This document shows positions 50,421 to 62,535 of a stretch of DNA of 64,000 nt, piece by piece. Numbering within the stretch: position 1 is the first letter of the stretch; every line of letters starts with the position of its first letter. Below the pieces are notes generated by a model, which did not search any database, had not been told where the DNA came from, and saw nothing but the letters and a program-made list of their open reading frames with translations. The DNA lies in the NCBI RefSeq assembly GCF_947499295.1, contig NZ_CANMNP010000007.1:1-64000 (forward strand), read 5' to 3'. A program made the translations under genes and the position numbers. Origin of the DNA: an uncultured Roseibium sp. (GTDB lineage: Bacteria > Pseudomonadota > Alphaproteobacteria > Rhizobiales > Stappiaceae).

Positions 50421-51191
50421 TCAGCCGGGTAAAAACACGTCACCCGCAAAAATGGTGCGCTGGCGACCATCATCCTGGCGAAGAACCAGGTGACCGCGCG
50501 CATCCAAATCGGCAAAAATGCCGGTAATTTCTTCCTGGCCCAGTTTGACCGTGATCCGATTGCCCAGATGCGCAGCGCGCTTCAGCCACGCCCTGCGAAC
50601 GGTTTCAAAACCGCCAGTCTGCCGCCACTGCGCCAATTGATCCGCCATGGCGCTCGTCAGCGTTTCAAACAGCCTCTCAGCTGAGACTTGAAAGCCCAGA
50701 CTTCGCAAATCCGTCGCCTGATATAGCGATAGTGGCGGATGGGAAACACAGTTCACACCAAAGCCGAGTACGACTGCCTGTCGACCGTCGCTTAGTGTTT
50801 CCGCCTCCAGCAGAATGCCGGATAGTTTTGCCCCTTCGACCAAAAGATCATTTGGCCATTTCAGTTTTACCAGTTGCAGCGTACCGGCAGCTTTGTCAAC
50901 GGCTTCCGCCAGGGCAACCGCTGCTGCGAGTGGCAATTCTCCAATCCTTGCTGCAGGCTCAGGATTTATCAGCAAAAGACTGGCAAATAGGTTGCCGCCC
51001 GGCGATGCCCAATCCCGTCCGCGTCGGCCTCTGCCTTCCGTCTGGATTTCCGATCTGATCCAAAGGTTTCCAGGACTTCCTGCACGTGCCCGCTCAAAGC
51101 AAAGACTGTTTGTCGACCCAACACTTTCATGGGCTTCAAAGCGAAAATCCGGCACACCTGGCGCCGGATGTTCCATTCTCGAATTGCTCAT
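50421..51191 (-). CDS. birA: Biotin-[acetyl-CoA-carboxylase] ligase
   Basis: The 256-residue protein holds the catalytic and C-terminal domains only, without the N-terminal HTH of E. coli BirA, so it should biotinylate carboxylases but not act as a repressor. The biotin/ATP-binding motif TEGRGRRGRDW, KWPNDLLVEGAKLSGIL and GFGVNC are present. It starts 8 bp after the nuoN stop, at the end of the complex I operon. Confidence 0.94.
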   Translation of the reverse strand: MSNSRMEHPAPGVPDFRFEAHESVGSTNSLCFERARAGSPGNLWIRSEIQTEGRGRRGRDWASPGGNLFASLLLINPEPAARIGELPLAAAVALAEAVDKAAGTLQLVKLKWPNDLLVEGAKLSGILLEAETLSDGRQAVVLGFGVNCVSHPPLSLYQATDLRSLGFQVSAERLFETLTSAMADQLAQWRQTGGFETVRRAWLKRAAHLGNRITVKLGQEEITGIFADLDARGHLVLRQDDGRQRTIFAGDVFLPG

Positions 51192-51199
51192 GTGTCCGA

Positions 51200-52639
51200 T
51201 CAGAACAGCGACTGTGCCGCAGCGCTTGCCGCGTTGACGACCTGACCTGGTGCCAGCCAGAAGAAGATAACGAAGATGCTGGACAGACCAAGCACCACAC
51301 GAAGCTCCATCGGCATCGCTTCAAAGCGTTCAACGGGTTCGTCAAAGAACATAACCTTGACGATACGAAGGTAATAGTAAGCACCGACAACCGACATCAG
51401 AACGCCGATCACCGCCAAAGGATAAAGCCCTGCTTCAACGGCAGCCACGAAGACATACCACTTGCCGAAGAACCCGACGAGCGGGGGAATCCCTGCCAGG
51501 GAGAACATTAGCAAGCCAAGCAAGATCGCCATTGGCAGATTGGTCTGGGAAAGACCCGAAAGATCATCGATATCTTCAACCATGCCGTCCCTGCGGCGCA
51601 TGGACAAGATACAGGCAAAAACACCAAGGGTCATGCCAAGGTAGGCCATCATATAGAAGATCACACCCTCTACGCCGGTCTGTGTACCTGCTGCCAGTCC
51701 CACAAGGGCATAGCCCATATGGCCGATTGAGGAATATGCCATCAGCCGTTTCAGGTTGCGTTGCCCGATCGCCGCAAATGCCCCGAGCGCCATCGACGCA
51801 ATCGATACGAAGACGATCACTTGTTGCCAATCGCTGGTGACCGGATGGAATGCCTCGATCACGATCCGCACCAGCATACCCATGGCAGCAACCTTGGGAG
51901 CTGCGGCAAGGAAAGCGGTGACCGGCGTCGGCGCACCTTCGTAGACGTCCGGCGTCCACATGTGGAACGGGACGGCTGAAATCTTGAACGCGAGTCCAGC
52001 AAGAATAAACGTCAGACCGATGACAAGGCCGATGGATGCGCCTTCATGGGTCAAGGCTTCCGCAATGCCTGCGAACGACACTTGCCCGGTGAAACCGTAA
52101 ACGAGCGACATCCCGTAAAGCAACATGCCGGAGGACAACGCGCCGAGGACAAAATACTTAAGACCGGCTTCCGTGGAGCGAACGCTGTCACGATTGATCG
52201 CTGCGACGACATAGAGCGACAAACTCTGAAGTTCGAGGCCGAGGTAAAGTGCGATCATGTCGTTTGCCGACAGCATCAGCATCATGCCGAGCGTCGCCAT
52301 GACGATCAGGATGGGATACTCGAAATGGTCGAATGACTGGCTTTTGGCATAGGCCCACGACATCGCAATTGCAAAGAACGAGCCCGCCATGACCAGAAGC
52401 TTGAGCAGATGCGCGAATTCGTCCAGAACGAATGAGCCGCCGAAGGTTTCTCCGAAGGACGGCACCAGCAAAAGCACCAGGAAGGCACCGCCGAGCAAGC
52501 CCATGGCACCGCCGAATATGGCGTAGCTGACACCTTTGCCGCCAAAGGCACCGATCATCAAAAGCACCATTGCTCCGAGGGCCAGGATGATCTCCGGCAG
52601 GACCGGCATGAGATCTGGCAGTTGGGTCACGTCTGACAT
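51200..52639 (-). CDS. nuoN: NADH-quinone oxidoreductase subunit N
   Basis: The 479-residue subunit has about 14 transmembrane helices. It is one of the three antiporter-like proton-pumping subunits of complex I. The conserved lysine-bearing helices include the run [20 protein letters not shown], and the broken-helix glutamate region is in the N-terminal half ([18 protein letters not shown]). It is last of the nuo genes, 23 bp after nuoM. Confidence 0.96.
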   Translation of the reverse strand: MSDVTQLPDLMPVLPEIILALGAMVLLMIGAFGGKGVSYAIFGGAMGLLGGAFLVLLLVPSFGETFGGSFVLDEFAHLLKLLVMAGSFFAIAMSWAYAKSQSFDHFEYPILIVMATLGMMLMLSANDMIALYLGLELQSLSLYVVAAINRDSVRSTEAGLKYFVLGALSSGMLLYGMSLVYGFTGQVSFAGIAEALTHEGASIGLVIGLTFILAGLAFKISAVPFHMWTPDVYEGAPTPVTAFLAAAPKVAAMGMLVRIVIEAFHPVTSDWQQVIVFVSIASMALGAFAAIGQRNLKRLMAYSSIGHMGYALVGLAAGTQTGVEGVIFYMMAYLGMTLGVFACILSMRRRDGMVEDIDDLSGLSQTNLPMAILLGLLMFSLAGIPPLVGFFGKWYVFVAAVEAGLYPLAVIGVLMSVVGAYYYLRIVKVMFFDEPVERFEAMPMELRVVLGLSSIFVIFFWLAPGQVVNAASAAAQSLF

Positions 52640-52662
52640 AGCTCTGTCTCGTCCTCGAAACC

Positions 52663-54192
52663 TTAGTGGGCAACCGCAGCGGCCGCTGCGTGCTGGGTGA
52701 CGCCGGCAGCATCAAGTGCAGCGCTATACTGATTGATGAGATTATCGACCGCGCCCTGGGTAACATCCAGGATGGCCATCGGGTAGAAGCCGAAGAAAAT
52801 CGTCAGGACAATCATCGGGATCAGGATTGCCTTTTCCCGAAGGTTGAGATCAAGCATCGACTTGAGGCTCTCCTTCTCGAGCGCGCCGAACACAACGCGC
52901 CGATAGAGGTAAAGCGCATAGACCGCCGACAGGATCACGCCTGTTGTGGCAAACATCGCTACCCAAGTGTTGACCTGGAAGGCTCCCATCAAGGTCAGTA
53001 TCTCACCGACAAAGCCCGATGTTCCGGGAAGGCCCACATTGGCCATCGTGAAGATCAGGAAAGCGACCGCATATTTCGGCATCCGATTGACCAGACCGCC
53101 ATAGGCGGAGATCTCACGCGTGTGCATCCGGTCGTAGATCACGCCGACGCACAGGAAAAGCGCGCCCGAGACAATGCCGTGCGAAAGCATCTGGAAGATG
53201 CCGCCTTGAACGCCTTGCTCAGTCATCGTGAAAATTCCCATGGTCACGTAGCCCATGTGAGCGACGGACGAATAGGCAATCAGCTTCTTGATGTCTTCCT
53301 GGGCCAAGGCCACCAGCGACGTATAAATGATCGCGACTACTGAAAGCGTGTAGATCATCGGTGCGAACATATCCGAGGCGATCGGGAACATGGGCAGCGA
53401 GAAGCGCAGGAAGCCGTAGCCGCCAAGTTTCAGCAGAATGCCGGCCAGGATCACGGACCCGGCCGTCGGGGCTTCCACGTGTGCATCGGGCAACCAGGTA
53501 TGCACCGGCCACATCGGCATCTTCACGGCAAAACTTGCAAAGAATGCCAACCAGAGCCAGGTCTGCATATGTGCGGGGAACTTGGACGTTGTGAGCAGTT
53601 CCTCGATGCTCGACGTGCCGGCCGTCCAGTACATCGCCATGATCGCGACCAGCATCAGGACAGATCCGAGCAATGTGTAGAGGAAGAACTTGTAGGAAGC
53701 GTAGACCCTGCGCGCGCCGCCCCAGACCCCGATGATCAGGAACATCGGGATAAGACCAGCTTCGAAGAACACGTAGAAAACCACCAGATCCAACGCACAG
53801 AAAACGCCGATCATAAGCGTTTCCAGCACCAGGAAGGCGATCATGTATTCCTTGACGCGCTTCTGAATGCTTTCCCAGGAGGCCAGAACACAAAATGGCA
53901 TCAGGAAGGTGGTCAGGATTACGAAAAGCACGGAGATGCCGTCAACACCCATCCGGTAGTTGATGCCACCGCCCAACCAGTCACGGTGTTCCACAAACTG
54001 GAAACCGGGATTGTCGTAATCGAAATTCGCCCAGATGAAGAGAGACAACAGGAAGGTGACACCTGTCGTTACCAGCGCGACCATGCGGATGTTTTTCTTG
54101 CTGCCTTCATCATCGCCAGAAACCAGCAGGATGAAAAGCACGCCAAGCAGCGGCAAGAATGTTGTGAGTGACAGAATTGGCCAGTCAATCAT
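52663..54192 (-). CDS. nuoM: NADH-quinone oxidoreductase subunit M
   Basis: The 509-residue antiporter-like subunit is read from the ATG at 54192, which overlaps the nuoL stop as TAATG. The longer frame extends into nuoL. It has about 14 helices. [20 protein letters not shown] (glutamate helix 5) and [18 protein letters not shown] (helix with proton-channel residues) are present, along with [20 protein letters not shown]. Confidence 0.96.
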   Translation of the reverse strand: MIDWPILSLTTFLPLLGVLFILLVSGDDEGSKKNIRMVALVTTGVTFLLSLFIWANFDYDNPGFQFVEHRDWLGGGINYRMGVDGISVLFVILTTFLMPFCVLASWESIQKRVKEYMIAFLVLETLMIGVFCALDLVVFYVFFEAGLIPMFLIIGVWGGARRVYASYKFFLYTLLGSVLMLVAIMAMYWTAGTSSIEELLTTSKFPAHMQTWLWLAFFASFAVKMPMWPVHTWLPDAHVEAPTAGSVILAGILLKLGGYGFLRFSLPMFPIASDMFAPMIYTLSVVAIIYTSLVALAQEDIKKLIAYSSVAHMGYVTMGIFTMTEQGVQGGIFQMLSHGIVSGALFLCVGVIYDRMHTREISAYGGLVNRMPKYAVAFLIFTMANVGLPGTSGFVGEILTLMGAFQVNTWVAMFATTGVILSAVYALYLYRRVVFGALEKESLKSMLDLNLREKAILIPMIVLTIFFGFYPMAILDVTQGAVDNLINQYSAALDAAGVTQHAAAAAVAH

Positions 54193-56201
54193 TAGTGTGC
54201 ACCCCCGCCGGTGCCAGCACCGGTGAACATCGACCAGGTGATCAGTGCAGCCACCCCGATCAGCATCGCAAATGCATAGTGATAGAGATATCCGGTCTGC
54301 AGTCTGACGACCCATGCGGTCACGTTCTGAACCCGGGAGGCAACACCGTTCGGGCCAAACCCGTCAATCACGGTGCCATCACCCTTCTTCCAAAGAACGC
54401 GGCCAAGCCACATCGCAGGACGGACAAAGAGAAAATCGTAAAGCTCGTCGAAGTACCACTTGTTCAGCAGGAACTTGTAGAGGCCGGAATGACGTTCCGC
54501 CAGTTGCTTCGGCATCTCCGGCTTGCGGATATAAAACTGATAGGCAACCAGCAGGCCGAGCACCATCATCACGAACGGTGAAACACGCACCCAGGCAGGC
54601 ACTTCATGCATGGCATGCAGAACATGGCTGTCGGCAAAGGCCGGCAGCGAACCGTCCCAGAAGGCGTTGTAGGCTTCTTCTGAATAGAAGAACGATCCGT
54701 AGAAGACCATGCCGGCCAGAACGGCACCAATCGACAGGATGAACAGCGGAACAGTCATCACGAGCGGCGATTCATGAACGTGCTTCATCACATCGACAGG
54801 CGCGCGCGGCTTGCCATGGAATGTCATGAACGTCAGACGCCAGGAATAGAATGATGTGAGCGCTGCAGCGATCACGGTCAGCCAAAAGCCGTAAAGCGCC
54901 ATCGGATTGGCATGTTCCCCGCCGGACGCTGCAAATGCAGCCTCGATGATGCCGTCCTTGGAGACAAACCCGGCAAAACCCAGATGGGTGAAGGGAATTC
55001 CGACACCCGTGAGCGCCAGAGTTCCAATCATCATCGTCCAATAGGTGATCGGAATGTGTTTCCGAAGTCCGCCCATCTTGCGCATATCCTGCTCATCGCT
55101 GACGGCGTGGATCACCGAACCGGCGCACAGGAACAATAGCGCCTTGAAAAAAGCGTGTGTGAACAGATGGAAGATACCGATGGAATAAGCCCCGACGCCA
55201 AGCGCAACAAACATGTATCCAAGTTGCGAACAGGTCGAATAGGCAATCACGCGCTTGATATCGTTCTGGACAAGACCAACCGTTGCGGCAAAGAAAGCCG
55301 TCGTCGCGCCGAAGAACACAATCACCGTCAACGCGGTGTCAGACAGTTCCATCAGCGGAGACAGGCGCGCCACCATGAAGACACCTGCCGTTACCATGGT
55401 CGCAGCGTGAATAAGCGCGGAAACCGGTGTCGGGCCTTCCATCGCATCCGGTAGCCATGTGTGAAGCAGAAACTGCGCGGACTTGCCCATAGCGCCCATG
55501 AACAGCAGCAGGCAGATCACGGTCATCGCAGCTTGCGCATCAAGATGATAGCCGAGGAATGACATGACCTCGCCTTGCTCCTCGATAAAGGACGGCGCGT
55601 CATTGAAGATCGTTGTGAAGTCGATGCTCTGAAAAACGTAGAAGACACCGAAGATACCAAGCGCAAAACCGAAGTCGCCGACACGGTTGACGACGAAAGC
55701 CTTGATGGCGGCAGCATTGGCAGAAGGTTTTTTGTACCAGAACCCAATAAGCAGATAAGACGCAAGACCCACGCCTTCCCAACCGAAGAACATCTGCAGC
55801 AGATTGTCCGCCGTCACCAGCGACAGCATGGCAAAGGTAAAGAGCGACAAGTAGGCGAAAAACCGCGGCCGATGCGGATCATGATGCATGTAGCCGATGG
55901 AATAGACATGCACCAGGGCCGAGACCGTGGTCACCACAACCAACATGACCGCAGTCAGCGTATCCACTCTGATGGACCAGGATACTTTCAGATCACCGGC
56001 GTTGATCCAGCGGAAAAGCTCGACGATTTCCAGTTGCGCGCCGCCAAGCCAAAAACCGAAAAAGACGATCCATGACAGCAGTGCCGCGATTATCAGAAAA
56101 CCGCTGGTAATGTACTCGCTGGCTTTTGCGCCGATTGCGCGGCCGAAAAGACCGGCGATCAGGAAGCCGAGCAGCGGCAGGAACAGAATTGCGGAATACA
56201 T
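54192..56201 (-). CDS. nuoL: NADH-quinone oxidoreductase subunit L
   Basis: The 669-residue subunit is the largest antiporter-like subunit, with about 16 helices including the C-terminal lateral helix that braces the pump modules. Visible motifs are [20 protein letters not shown] and [20 protein letters not shown], followed by [20 protein letters not shown]. It begins 6 bp after nuoK and overlaps nuoM by one base. Confidence 0.96.
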   Translation of the reverse strand: MYSAILFLPLLGFLIAGLFGRAIGAKASEYITSGFLIIAALLSWIVFFGFWLGGAQLEIVELFRWINAGDLKVSWSIRVDTLTAVMLVVVTTVSALVHVYSIGYMHHDPHRPRFFAYLSLFTFAMLSLVTADNLLQMFFGWEGVGLASYLLIGFWYKKPSANAAAIKAFVVNRVGDFGFALGIFGVFYVFQSIDFTTIFNDAPSFIEEQGEVMSFLGYHLDAQAAMTVICLLLFMGAMGKSAQFLLHTWLPDAMEGPTPVSALIHAATMVTAGVFMVARLSPLMELSDTALTVIVFFGATTAFFAATVGLVQNDIKRVIAYSTCSQLGYMFVALGVGAYSIGIFHLFTHAFFKALLFLCAGSVIHAVSDEQDMRKMGGLRKHIPITYWTMMIGTLALTGVGIPFTHLGFAGFVSKDGIIEAAFAASGGEHANPMALYGFWLTVIAAALTSFYSWRLTFMTFHGKPRAPVDVMKHVHESPLVMTVPLFILSIGAVLAGMVFYGSFFYSEEAYNAFWDGSLPAFADSHVLHAMHEVPAWVRVSPFVMMVLGLLVAYQFYIRKPEMPKQLAERHSGLYKFLLNKWYFDELYDFLFVRPAMWLGRVLWKKGDGTVIDGFGPNGVASRVQNVTAWVVRLQTGYLYHYAFAMLIGVAALITWSMFTGAGTGGGAH

Positions 56202-56207
56202 CGGTTC

Positions 56208-56516
56208 CTAACCTTTCATCACGTTGACGTCTTCCACGGCGATAGAGCCGCGGTTCCGGTGGAAGACCACCAGGATCGCCAGACCGATTGCCGCTTCGGC
56301 AGCAGCCACGGTGAGAACCAGCATAGTAAAGACCTGCCCCATCATGTCGCCGAGGAACGACGAAAAGGCGACAAAGTTGATGTTCACCGACAGCAGCAGC
56401 AGCTCGATGGACATCAAGATGACAATCACGTTTTTCCTGTTCAGGAAGATCCCGAAAATCCCGATTGTGAACAGGATCGCCGCGACCGACAGATAGTGCG
56501 ACAGACCGATTTCCAT
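56208..56516 (-). CDS. nuoK: NADH-quinone oxidoreductase subunit K
   Basis: The 102-residue, three-helix subunit holds the conserved buried glutamates in helices 2 and 3 ([19 protein letters not shown] and [20 protein letters not shown]), which belong to the central proton path of complex I. It stands 96 bp after nuoJ, with a hairpin in the gap. Confidence 0.96.
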   Translation of the reverse strand: MEIGLSHYLSVAAILFTIGIFGIFLNRKNVIVILMSIELLLLSVNINFVAFSSFLGDMMGQVFTMLVLTVAAAEAAIGLAILVVFHRNRGSIAVEDVNVMKG

Positions 56517-56553
56517 GGGCGCCTCGCCGTGCTCCCCTCGATTACCCCAACCA

Positions 56554-56582
56554 GAAACCGCACGGAGGAGCGTGCTGGTTTC
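56554..56582 (-). repeat. Intercistronic hairpin between nuoJ and nuoK
   Basis: The stem GAAACC-GCACG / CGTGC-(T)-GGTTTC with a 6-nt GAGGAG loop lies in the 96-bp nuoJ-nuoK gap. No T-tract follows, so RNA processing or stability is more likely than termination. Confidence 0.55.
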
Positions 56583-56612
56583 CGGACATTCTCGTGTGAC
56601 GCGAGTTACGCG

Positions 56613-57227
56613 TCAGATGCCTTTGCCAGGCTCAACTTTCCGCACCTCAATGGCGGTTTCTCGGTTCCGCGCCACCTGATCCGGAATGCTCTGGCGTTTG
56701 ACATTTGGCTTGTGACGCAATGTCAGAACGATTGCCCCGATCATTGCCACAAGCAGGACCAGGCCCGCGACCTGGAAGAAATAGATGTACTTCGTGTAAA
56801 GCACCGAGCCGAGTGCTTCGATATTGCTCATTTGGCTCAAGGCAGGGGTCGGCTCGGATCCGTGCCCCAAAATCTCGGGCGCGATGATCCATGCGCCCAC
56901 ACCCATCAGAAGCTCAACCATCAGGATAAGTCCGACCAGCGCCCCGACGGGCAGATACTGCAGGAAACCCTGGCGCAACTCGACGAAGTCGACATCGAGC
57001 ATCATCACAACGAAGAGGAACAGAACTGCGACCGCCCCCACATAGACAACCACCAGCAGCAACGCCAGATATTCAGCGCCCAGCAAAATGAACAGACCGG
57101 CAGAATTCACAAAGGCCAGGATCAGAAACAGAACCGACGTCACCGGATTTCGGGACGCGATCACCATGAATGCTGACGCCACTGTGACGCCGGCAAACAG
57201 GTAGAAAAAGAGGGCTTTCAGGATCAT
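56613..57227 (-). CDS. nuoJ: NADH-quinone oxidoreductase subunit J
   Basis: The 204-residue membrane subunit has five helices. The N-terminal FLFAGVTVASAFMVIASRNPVTS-type start and the pi-bulge helix region EYLALLLVVVYVGAVAVLFLFVVMM are characteristic. It carries a positively charged C-terminal tail of about 35 residues (KPNVKRQSIPDQVARNRE). Gaps of about 90 bp on both sides contain hairpins. Confidence 0.95.
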   Translation of the reverse strand: MILKALFFYLFAGVTVASAFMVIASRNPVTSVLFLILAFVNSAGLFILLGAEYLALLLVVVYVGAVAVLFLFVVMMLDVDFVELRQGFLQYLPVGALVGLILMVELLMGVGAWIIAPEILGHGSEPTPALSQMSNIEALGSVLYTKYIYFFQVAGLVLLVAMIGAIVLTLRHKPNVKRQSIPDQVARNRETAIEVRKVEPGKGI

Positions 57228-57272
57228 TTCAAAGACCTGCCTGTGGTGTGGCCTTTCGGCCGGAAATGCGGA

Positions 57273-57292
57273 GCCCGGCCGGATTGCCGGGC
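57273..57292 (-). repeat. Intercistronic hairpin between nuoI and nuoJ
   Basis: A 7-bp perfect GC-rich stem (GCCCGGC / GCCGGGC, 6-nt loop) lies in the 90-bp gap between the nuoI stop and the nuoJ start. There is no T-tract. Confidence 0.55.
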
Positions 57293-57317
57293 GAATATCG
57301 GTATGTGCGGTTAGCTC

Positions 57318-57806
57318 CTAGCGGTAAGGAGCGTCCATTTCAATGTTGCGAGCGATTTCGCGCTCCCAACGGTCACCGTTGGCGAGAAGCTTTTCCTTGT
57401 CATAGTAGAGCTCTTCGCGCGTTTCCGTTGCGAATTCGAAATTCGGTCCTTCGACGATCGCATCCACCGGACAGGCTTCCTGGCAGAAGCCACAATAGAT
57501 GCACTTGACCATGTCGATGTCGTAACGCGTCGTCCGGCGCGTTCCGTCGTTGCGACGCGGACCCGCTTCGATCGTTATGGCCTGAGCCGGACAGATCGCC
57601 TCACAAAGTTTGCAGGCAATACACCGTTCCTCGCCATTCGGATATCGGCGCAGGGCGTGCTCCCCTCGGAAACGCGGGCTGATTGGCCCCTTCTCGAAAG
57701 GGTAATTGATCGTCGGCTTCGGCTTGAAGAAGTAACGCATTGCCAGAATGAAGGCAGACACGAACTCCTGCAGAAACAGCGATTTGACGGATTGACTAAG
57801 TCCCAT
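57318..57806 (-). CDS. nuoI: NADH-quinone oxidoreductase subunit I
   Basis: The 162-residue 8Fe ferredoxin-type subunit is read from the ATG at 57806; the longer frame only overlaps the preceding small gene. Two [4Fe-4S] motifs are intact: [12 protein letters not shown] and [12 protein letters not shown]. They carry clusters N6a and N6b toward the quinone site. The start follows the stop of an extra small membrane-protein gene by 20 bp. Confidence 0.96.
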   Translation of the reverse strand: MGLSQSVKSLFLQEFVSAFILAMRYFFKPKPTINYPFEKGPISPRFRGEHALRRYPNGEERCIACKLCEAICPAQAITIEAGPRRNDGTRRTTRYDIDMVKCIYCGFCQEACPVDAIVEGPNFEFATETREELYYDKEKLLANGDRWEREIARNIEMDAPYR

Positions 57807-57826
57807 CGCTTTTAGCCTCTCTTTCC

Positions 57827-58063
57827 TCAACCTGCCAGCGCGCTGGCGGCCCAATACCCGACGATCGGGAAGCCGATCACCGGAACACCAAAAATCAGAG
57901 CGCCCAAAAGCGCCTTGTACTTTGCAACAGCGCCACCGTCGCCGCCGGCTTGTCTGTTTTTCGTCTCGCTCGCCTGAAGTATGCCCTTCAGGATCTTCCA
58001 ATCGAGCCAGCCGATGTAAAGTCCAACAGCGGCACCGACAAGGCCGGCGATCGAGATACTCAC
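57827..58063 (-). CDS. Small two-helix membrane protein within the nuo operon, function unknown
   Basis: The 78-residue protein starts at a GTG that overlaps the nuoH stop in GTGA, a coupling typical of tight operons. An upstream ATG would lie 87 bp inside nuoH and is rejected. Two hydrophobic helices (about 3-20 and 50-76) flank a polar, glycine-rich loop ([11 protein letters not shown]). It is not one of the 14 conserved subunits, and I do not recognise its family. Accessory ORFs between nuo genes are known in some alphaproteobacteria. It could be a lineage-specific supernumerary subunit or an assembly helper. Confidence 0.7.
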   Translation of the reverse strand: MSISIAGLVGAAVGLYIGWLDWKILKGILQASETKNRQAGGDGGAVAKYKALLGALIFGVPVIGFPIVGYWAASALAG

Positions 58064-59118
58064 GCTGCGCCCGGTGCCCAGCCCATGACCATCAATACAG
58101 CGGCGACAACAACAACCATCGCCAAAGACAGCGGCAGGAATACTTTCCAACCCAGACGCATCAACTGGTCATAGCGGTAACGCGGCACCATTGCCTTCAC
58201 CATAGCGAACATGAAGAAGCCCAGCAGACACTTCAAAATAAACCAGACGACGCCTGGTACCCACGTGAACGGGGCAAAATCCAACGGCGGAAGCCAGCCA
58301 CCCATGAAAAAGATGGTCATCAATGCGCACATCAGACAGATCGCGACATATTCACCAAGCATGAACATCATGTACGGGGTGGAGCCGTATTCAACCATGA
58401 AGCCGGCAACAAGCTCCGATTCTGCTTCAGCAAGATCGAACGGAGGCCGGTTGGTTTCAGCAAGGGCGGAGATGAAGAAGACGACGAACATCGGGAACAG
58501 CGGCAGCCAATACCAATTCAGGAAAGACAGCCAAGGCACGCCCAGCATGGTCGCCAGGCCAATCTCCTGTGCATGAACGATACCAGACAGGTTCAACGTT
58601 CCGGCGCACAAGAGGACGGTGACAATGACAAAGCCGATAGAAACTTCGTATGAGACCATTTGCGCGGCCGAGCGCAGCGCAGACAGGAATGGATACTTGG
58701 AGTTGGATGCCCACCCGCCAATGATAACGCCGTAAACCTCAAGCGAAGACACGGCAAAGACGAATAGCACGCCAATATTGATGTTGGCGATTACCCACCC
58801 ATCGGCCACCGGTATCACAGACCAGGCGGCAAGTGCCAGAAGTACGGAAACGAGCGGTGCCAGCAGAAACAGAATCTTGTTCGATCCTGCCGGAATAACA
58901 GGCTCCTTCAGCACGAATTTGAGAAGGTCGGCGAAACTCTGAAACAGTCCCCAGGGTCCGACAACATTTGGACCGCGGCGAATTTGCACGGCTGCCCAGA
59001 TTTTCCGGTCCGCGTATAGAACGTAGGCAACAATCACCAGAAGCACGACCATCAGCAGAACGCTCTGGAATGCCATCCAGAGGAACGGCCAACCGTAGGT
59101 CGTCATGAACTCAGCCAT
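58060..59118 (-). CDS. nuoH: NADH-quinone oxidoreductase subunit H
   Basis: The 352-residue, eight-helix subunit forms much of the quinone chamber. It shows [40 protein letters not shown] and the conserved loop [20 protein letters not shown] with its cluster of glutamates. It lies 16 bp after nuoG and overlaps the next small gene by 4 bp. Confidence 0.96.
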   Translation of the reverse strand: MAEFMTTYGWPFLWMAFQSVLLMVVLLVIVAYVLYADRKIWAAVQIRRGPNVVGPWGLFQSFADLLKFVLKEPVIPAGSNKILFLLAPLVSVLLALAAWSVIPVADGWVIANINIGVLFVFAVSSLEVYGVIIGGWASNSKYPFLSALRSAAQMVSYEVSIGFVIVTVLLCAGTLNLSGIVHAQEIGLATMLGVPWLSFLNWYWLPLFPMFVVFFISALAETNRPPFDLAEAESELVAGFMVEYGSTPYMMFMLGEYVAICLMCALMTIFFMGGWLPPLDFAPFTWVPGVVWFILKCLLGFFMFAMVKAMVPRYRYDQLMRLGWKVFLPLSLAMVVVVAAVLMVMGWAPGAA

Positions 59119-59134
59119 ATCGGTCCCCTGCCCC

Positions 59135-61198
59135 TTATTCAGCAGCTTCTGCCGCTCGCGTTATTGCGAGCGCCGAACACTCGGCCATCACCTTAGAGGC
59201 ACGCGCGATCGGGTTGGTCAGATAAAAGTCCCGGATCTGATTGGCAAATCCGGCACCATCCATTTTGGCCTTGGCGTTGGCCAGCTTCTGAAGACCGGCG
59301 GCATCGCCTTCTTCAATCGTGTCGATACTCGCCATATGCGGCACAGCCTCAAACAGTTTTGCGCGCAATTCGCTCAGCGAATCGAACTCAAGCGTCTGGC
59401 CAAGATGCCCGGAAAGCGCTCGCAGTATCGCCCAGTCTTCTCGTGCATCACCGGGAGGGAATGCGGCTCTATCGGCGAGCTGAACACGTCCTTCGGTATT
59501 CACATAGATCGCGGACTTTTCAGTGTAGGCCGCGCCAGGCAGGATCACGTCCGCACGATGCGCTCCACGGTCGCCATGTGTGCCCTGATAGACAACGAAT
59601 GCACCTTCGGGAACTTCAACTTCGTCGACACCCAGCAGGAACAGAACATCCATCGCGTCCTGCTCGAGCATTCCACCCGTATCCTTGCCACCTTCTCCAG
59701 GAACAAAACCAAGATCCAATGCGCCGACCTGGGAGGCTTCAGTGTGCAAGATATTGAGGCCGTTCCAGCCGTCCTTGATCACACCGAGCGACTTGGCGGC
59801 AGCAACGATGTTGGCAAAGACAGCCTCGCCGTCCGGCCGATTGAGAGCACCCTGCCCAACAATGAAGATCGGGCGTTCAGCATTTGCTGGCGCATGATCG
59901 ACGAATTGTTTCAGGCTTTCGGGTCCCGCACCAAGATAGGTCACCGGGTAGGTCAGATCCGCATTTTCGCCGATCAAGCCGATATTGATGTTGCCCTGGG
60001 ACCAACGCTTGCGGATGCGGGCGTTCAGAACCGGTGCTTCCTGACGCGGATTGGTGCCGATCAGCATGATCGCATCAGCTTCTTCAATCCCCTGAATCGT
60101 GGAATTGAAAATATAGCTGGCTCGTCCGTTCTTTGGATGCAGCGGTGACCCCGGGAAACGGCTGTCGATATTGGCTACACTAAGCTTTTCCATCAGGCTT
60201 TTCAGGGCAAACATGTCTTCAACGCCTGCCAGCTGCCCAGCCAGCGATCCAATCCTGTCGGCGGAGGTTGCTTTTACCTTTTCAGCAATGATCTGGAAAG
60301 CTTCATTCCAGGAAACCGGCTGCAGTTTGCCGTCCACCTTGGCGTAGGGCCGGTCGAGACGTTGTGTTTTCAAGCCGTCCCAGATGTAGCGCGCCTTGTC
60401 GGAAATCCACTCTTCGTTGATCTCTTCGTTCAGGCGCGGCATCACCCGCATGACTTCCTTGCCCCGGGTGTCGACCCGAATGGCCGAGCCGACCGCGTCC
60501 ATGACGTCGACACTTTCCGTCTTCGTCAATTCCCACGGACGGGCATGAAACTCGTAAGGCTTGTGCGTAAGCGCGCCAACCGGACAGAGATCGGCAACAT
60601 TGCCCTGCATCTCAGACGAAAGGGCCGCTTCGAGATATGTGGTGATTTCCGCATCCTCGCCGCGGCCAATCAGGCCCATATCCGTTACGCCGCACACCTC
60701 GGTCGTGTAACGAACGCAGCGTGTGCAATGGATGCACCGGGTCATGATCGTCTTGATCAGTGGCCCGATTTCCTTGTTCTCAACTGCGCGTTTGTTTTCA
60801 TGGAAACGGGAGCCGTCGACCCCGTAGGCCATCGCCTGATCCTGCAAGTCGCACTCACCGCCCTGGTCGCAGATCGGGCAATCGAGTGGGTGATTGATAA
60901 GGAGAAACTCCATCACCCCTTCGCGTGCCTTCTTGACCATTTCCGATTTGGTGTCGACCACAGGGGGCTCGCCGTTCGGACCGGGGCGCAGATCCTTCAC
61001 GCCCATGGCGCAGGATGCTGTCGGCTTGGGCGGTCCACCCTTCACTTCCACCAGGCACATGCGGCAGTTGCCCGCGATCGACAATCGATCATGGTAACAA
61101 AAGCGCGGAACCTCGGCGCCCGCCTCTTCACAGGCCTGAAGCAGCGTGTAGTCCGCCGGGACTTCCACTTCCTTGCCGTCGATGATGAGCTTCGTCAT
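59135..61198 (-). CDS. nuoG: NADH-quinone oxidoreductase subunit G
   Basis: The 687-residue peripheral-arm subunit has an N-terminal [2Fe-2S] domain ([10 protein letters not shown]), a HisCys3 [4Fe-4S] site ([15 protein letters not shown]), a further [4Fe-4S] site ([16 protein letters not shown]) and a molybdopterin-oxidoreductase-like C-terminal domain (from about 215) without the cofactor. It lacks the extra N7 cysteine set of E. coli as far as I can see, as in the mitochondrial type. It lies 26 bp after nuoF. Confidence 0.95.
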   Translation of the reverse strand: MTKLIIDGKEVEVPADYTLLQACEEAGAEVPRFCYHDRLSIAGNCRMCLVEVKGGPPKPTASCAMGVKDLRPGPNGEPPVVDTKSEMVKKAREGVMEFLLINHPLDCPICDQGGECDLQDQAMAYGVDGSRFHENKRAVENKEIGPLIKTIMTRCIHCTRCVRYTTEVCGVTDMGLIGRGEDAEITTYLEAALSSEMQGNVADLCPVGALTHKPYEFHARPWELTKTESVDVMDAVGSAIRVDTRGKEVMRVMPRLNEEINEEWISDKARYIWDGLKTQRLDRPYAKVDGKLQPVSWNEAFQIIAEKVKATSADRIGSLAGQLAGVEDMFALKSLMEKLSVANIDSRFPGSPLHPKNGRASYIFNSTIQGIEEADAIMLIGTNPRQEAPVLNARIRKRWSQGNINIGLIGENADLTYPVTYLGAGPESLKQFVDHAPANAERPIFIVGQGALNRPDGEAVFANIVAAAKSLGVIKDGWNGLNILHTEASQVGALDLGFVPGEGGKDTGGMLEQDAMDVLFLLGVDEVEVPEGAFVVYQGTHGDRGAHRADVILPGAAYTEKSAIYVNTEGRVQLADRAAFPPGDAREDWAILRALSGHLGQTLEFDSLSELRAKLFEAVPHMASIDTIEEGDAAGLQKLANAKAKMDGAGFANQIRDFYLTNPIARASKVMAECSALAITRAAEAAE

Positions 61199-61224
61199 CC
61201 GTTGCTCTCCAAATCCCGTTCCGC

Positions 61225-62526
61225 TTACTCAGCCGCCACCATGGTCGAAGACGACTTCGACTTGGCGACATAGTCGTCGATACGCTGTTCGATGACCGGC
61301 CGGAAATTCTTGATCAAACCCTGGATCGGCCACGCGGCCGCATCCCCGAGGGCACAAATGGTGTGGCCTTCGACCTGCTTGGTCACTTTGAACAGCATGT
61401 CGATCTCCTCATAGGAAGATTCGCCCTTGACCATGCGTTCCATGACGCGCCACATCCACCCCGTTCCTTCACGGCACGGAGTGCACTGTCCGCAACTCTC
61501 ATGCTTGTAGAAGTAGGACAGCCTTGCGATCGCCCTGATGATGTCGGTGGACTTGTCCATGACGATCACTGCGGCAGTGCCAAGCCCCGATCCCATGCCA
61601 CGCAATGTATCGAAGTCCATGGGCGCTTCCTTGATCTGTTCAGCCGTACAGCACGGCACCGAAGACCCGCCCGGAATGACTGCCAGCAGATTATCCCAGC
61701 CGCCGCGAATGCCTCCGCAATGCTTGTCGATCATCTCGTCAAAGGGAACGCCAAGTTCCTCTTCGAAAGTCGCCGGTTTATTGACGTGACCGGACACACA
61801 GAAAAGCTTCGTGCCAGTGTTGTTCGGACGTCCGAGTGCTGAAAACCAGGCTGCGCCGCGACGCAGGATCGTCGGGGCAACTGCTATCGATTCCACATTG
61901 TTCACCGTTGTCGGGCAGCCATAGAGCCCAACATTGGCCGGAAATGGCGGTTTCAGCCTTGGTTGGCCTTTCTTGCCCTCAAGGCTCTCCAGCAGAGCAG
62001 TCTCTTCACCACAAATATAGGCGCCGGCCCCATGGTGAACGTAGATATCAAAATCATATCCGTTCTTGTTGTTTTTGCCGATCAGGCCATCGTCATACGC
62101 CTGATCGATGGCGGCCTGTAGACGCTCACGTTCCCGGATGAACTCACCGCGCACATAGATGTAAGCGGCAATGGCACCCATTGCGAAACCGGCAACAAGG
62201 CAGCCCTCAACAAGAGTATGCGGATCATGCCGGAGTATTTCGCGGTCTTTGCAGGTTCCAGGTTCCGATTCGTCTGCGTTCACAACAAGATAAGCCGGAC
62301 GTCCATCGGACTCCTTCGGCATGAAGGACCACTTCAATCCGGTTGGGAAACCCGCACCGCCACGACCGCGCAGACCCGAATCTTTCATTTCCTGCACGAT
62401 CCAGTCACGACCCTTGTCGAGCAGAGCCTTGGTATTGTCCCATTGGCCCCGCTTTTTCGCACCTTGCAGGCCCCAGTCGTGCAAACCGTAGATATTGGTG
62501 AAGATCCGATCCTGATCTTTCAGCAT
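61225..62526 (-). CDS. nuoF: NADH-quinone oxidoreductase subunit F
   Basis: The 433-residue subunit binds NADH, FMN and cluster N3, where electrons enter complex I. It shows the NADH/FMN glycine-rich motif [20 protein letters not shown], the FMN-binding [15 protein letters not shown], and the cluster motif [15 protein letters not shown] with the fourth cysteine in [13 protein letters not shown]. It is 9 bp after nuoE. Confidence 0.96.
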   Translation of the reverse strand: MLKDQDRIFTNIYGLHDWGLQGAKKRGQWDNTKALLDKGRDWIVQEMKDSGLRGRGGAGFPTGLKWSFMPKESDGRPAYLVVNADESEPGTCKDREILRHDPHTLVEGCLVAGFAMGAIAAYIYVRGEFIRERERLQAAIDQAYDDGLIGKNNKNGYDFDIYVHHGAGAYICGEETALLESLEGKKGQPRLKPPFPANVGLYGCPTTVNNVESIAVAPTILRRGAAWFSALGRPNNTGTKLFCVSGHVNKPATFEEELGVPFDEMIDKHCGGIRGGWDNLLAVIPGGSSVPCCTAEQIKEAPMDFDTLRGMGSGLGTAAVIVMDKSTDIIRAIARLSYFYKHESCGQCTPCREGTGWMWRVMERMVKGESSYEEIDMLFKVTKQVEGHTICALGDAAAWPIQGLIKNFRPVIEQRIDDYVAKSKSSSTMVAAE

Positions 62527-62535
62527 CTCGACCCC

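Noticed and set aside
60362..61273. 303-codon plus-strand ORF antisense to nuoG
   Set aside because: Arises from the third-position GC bias of nuoG; no plausible product.
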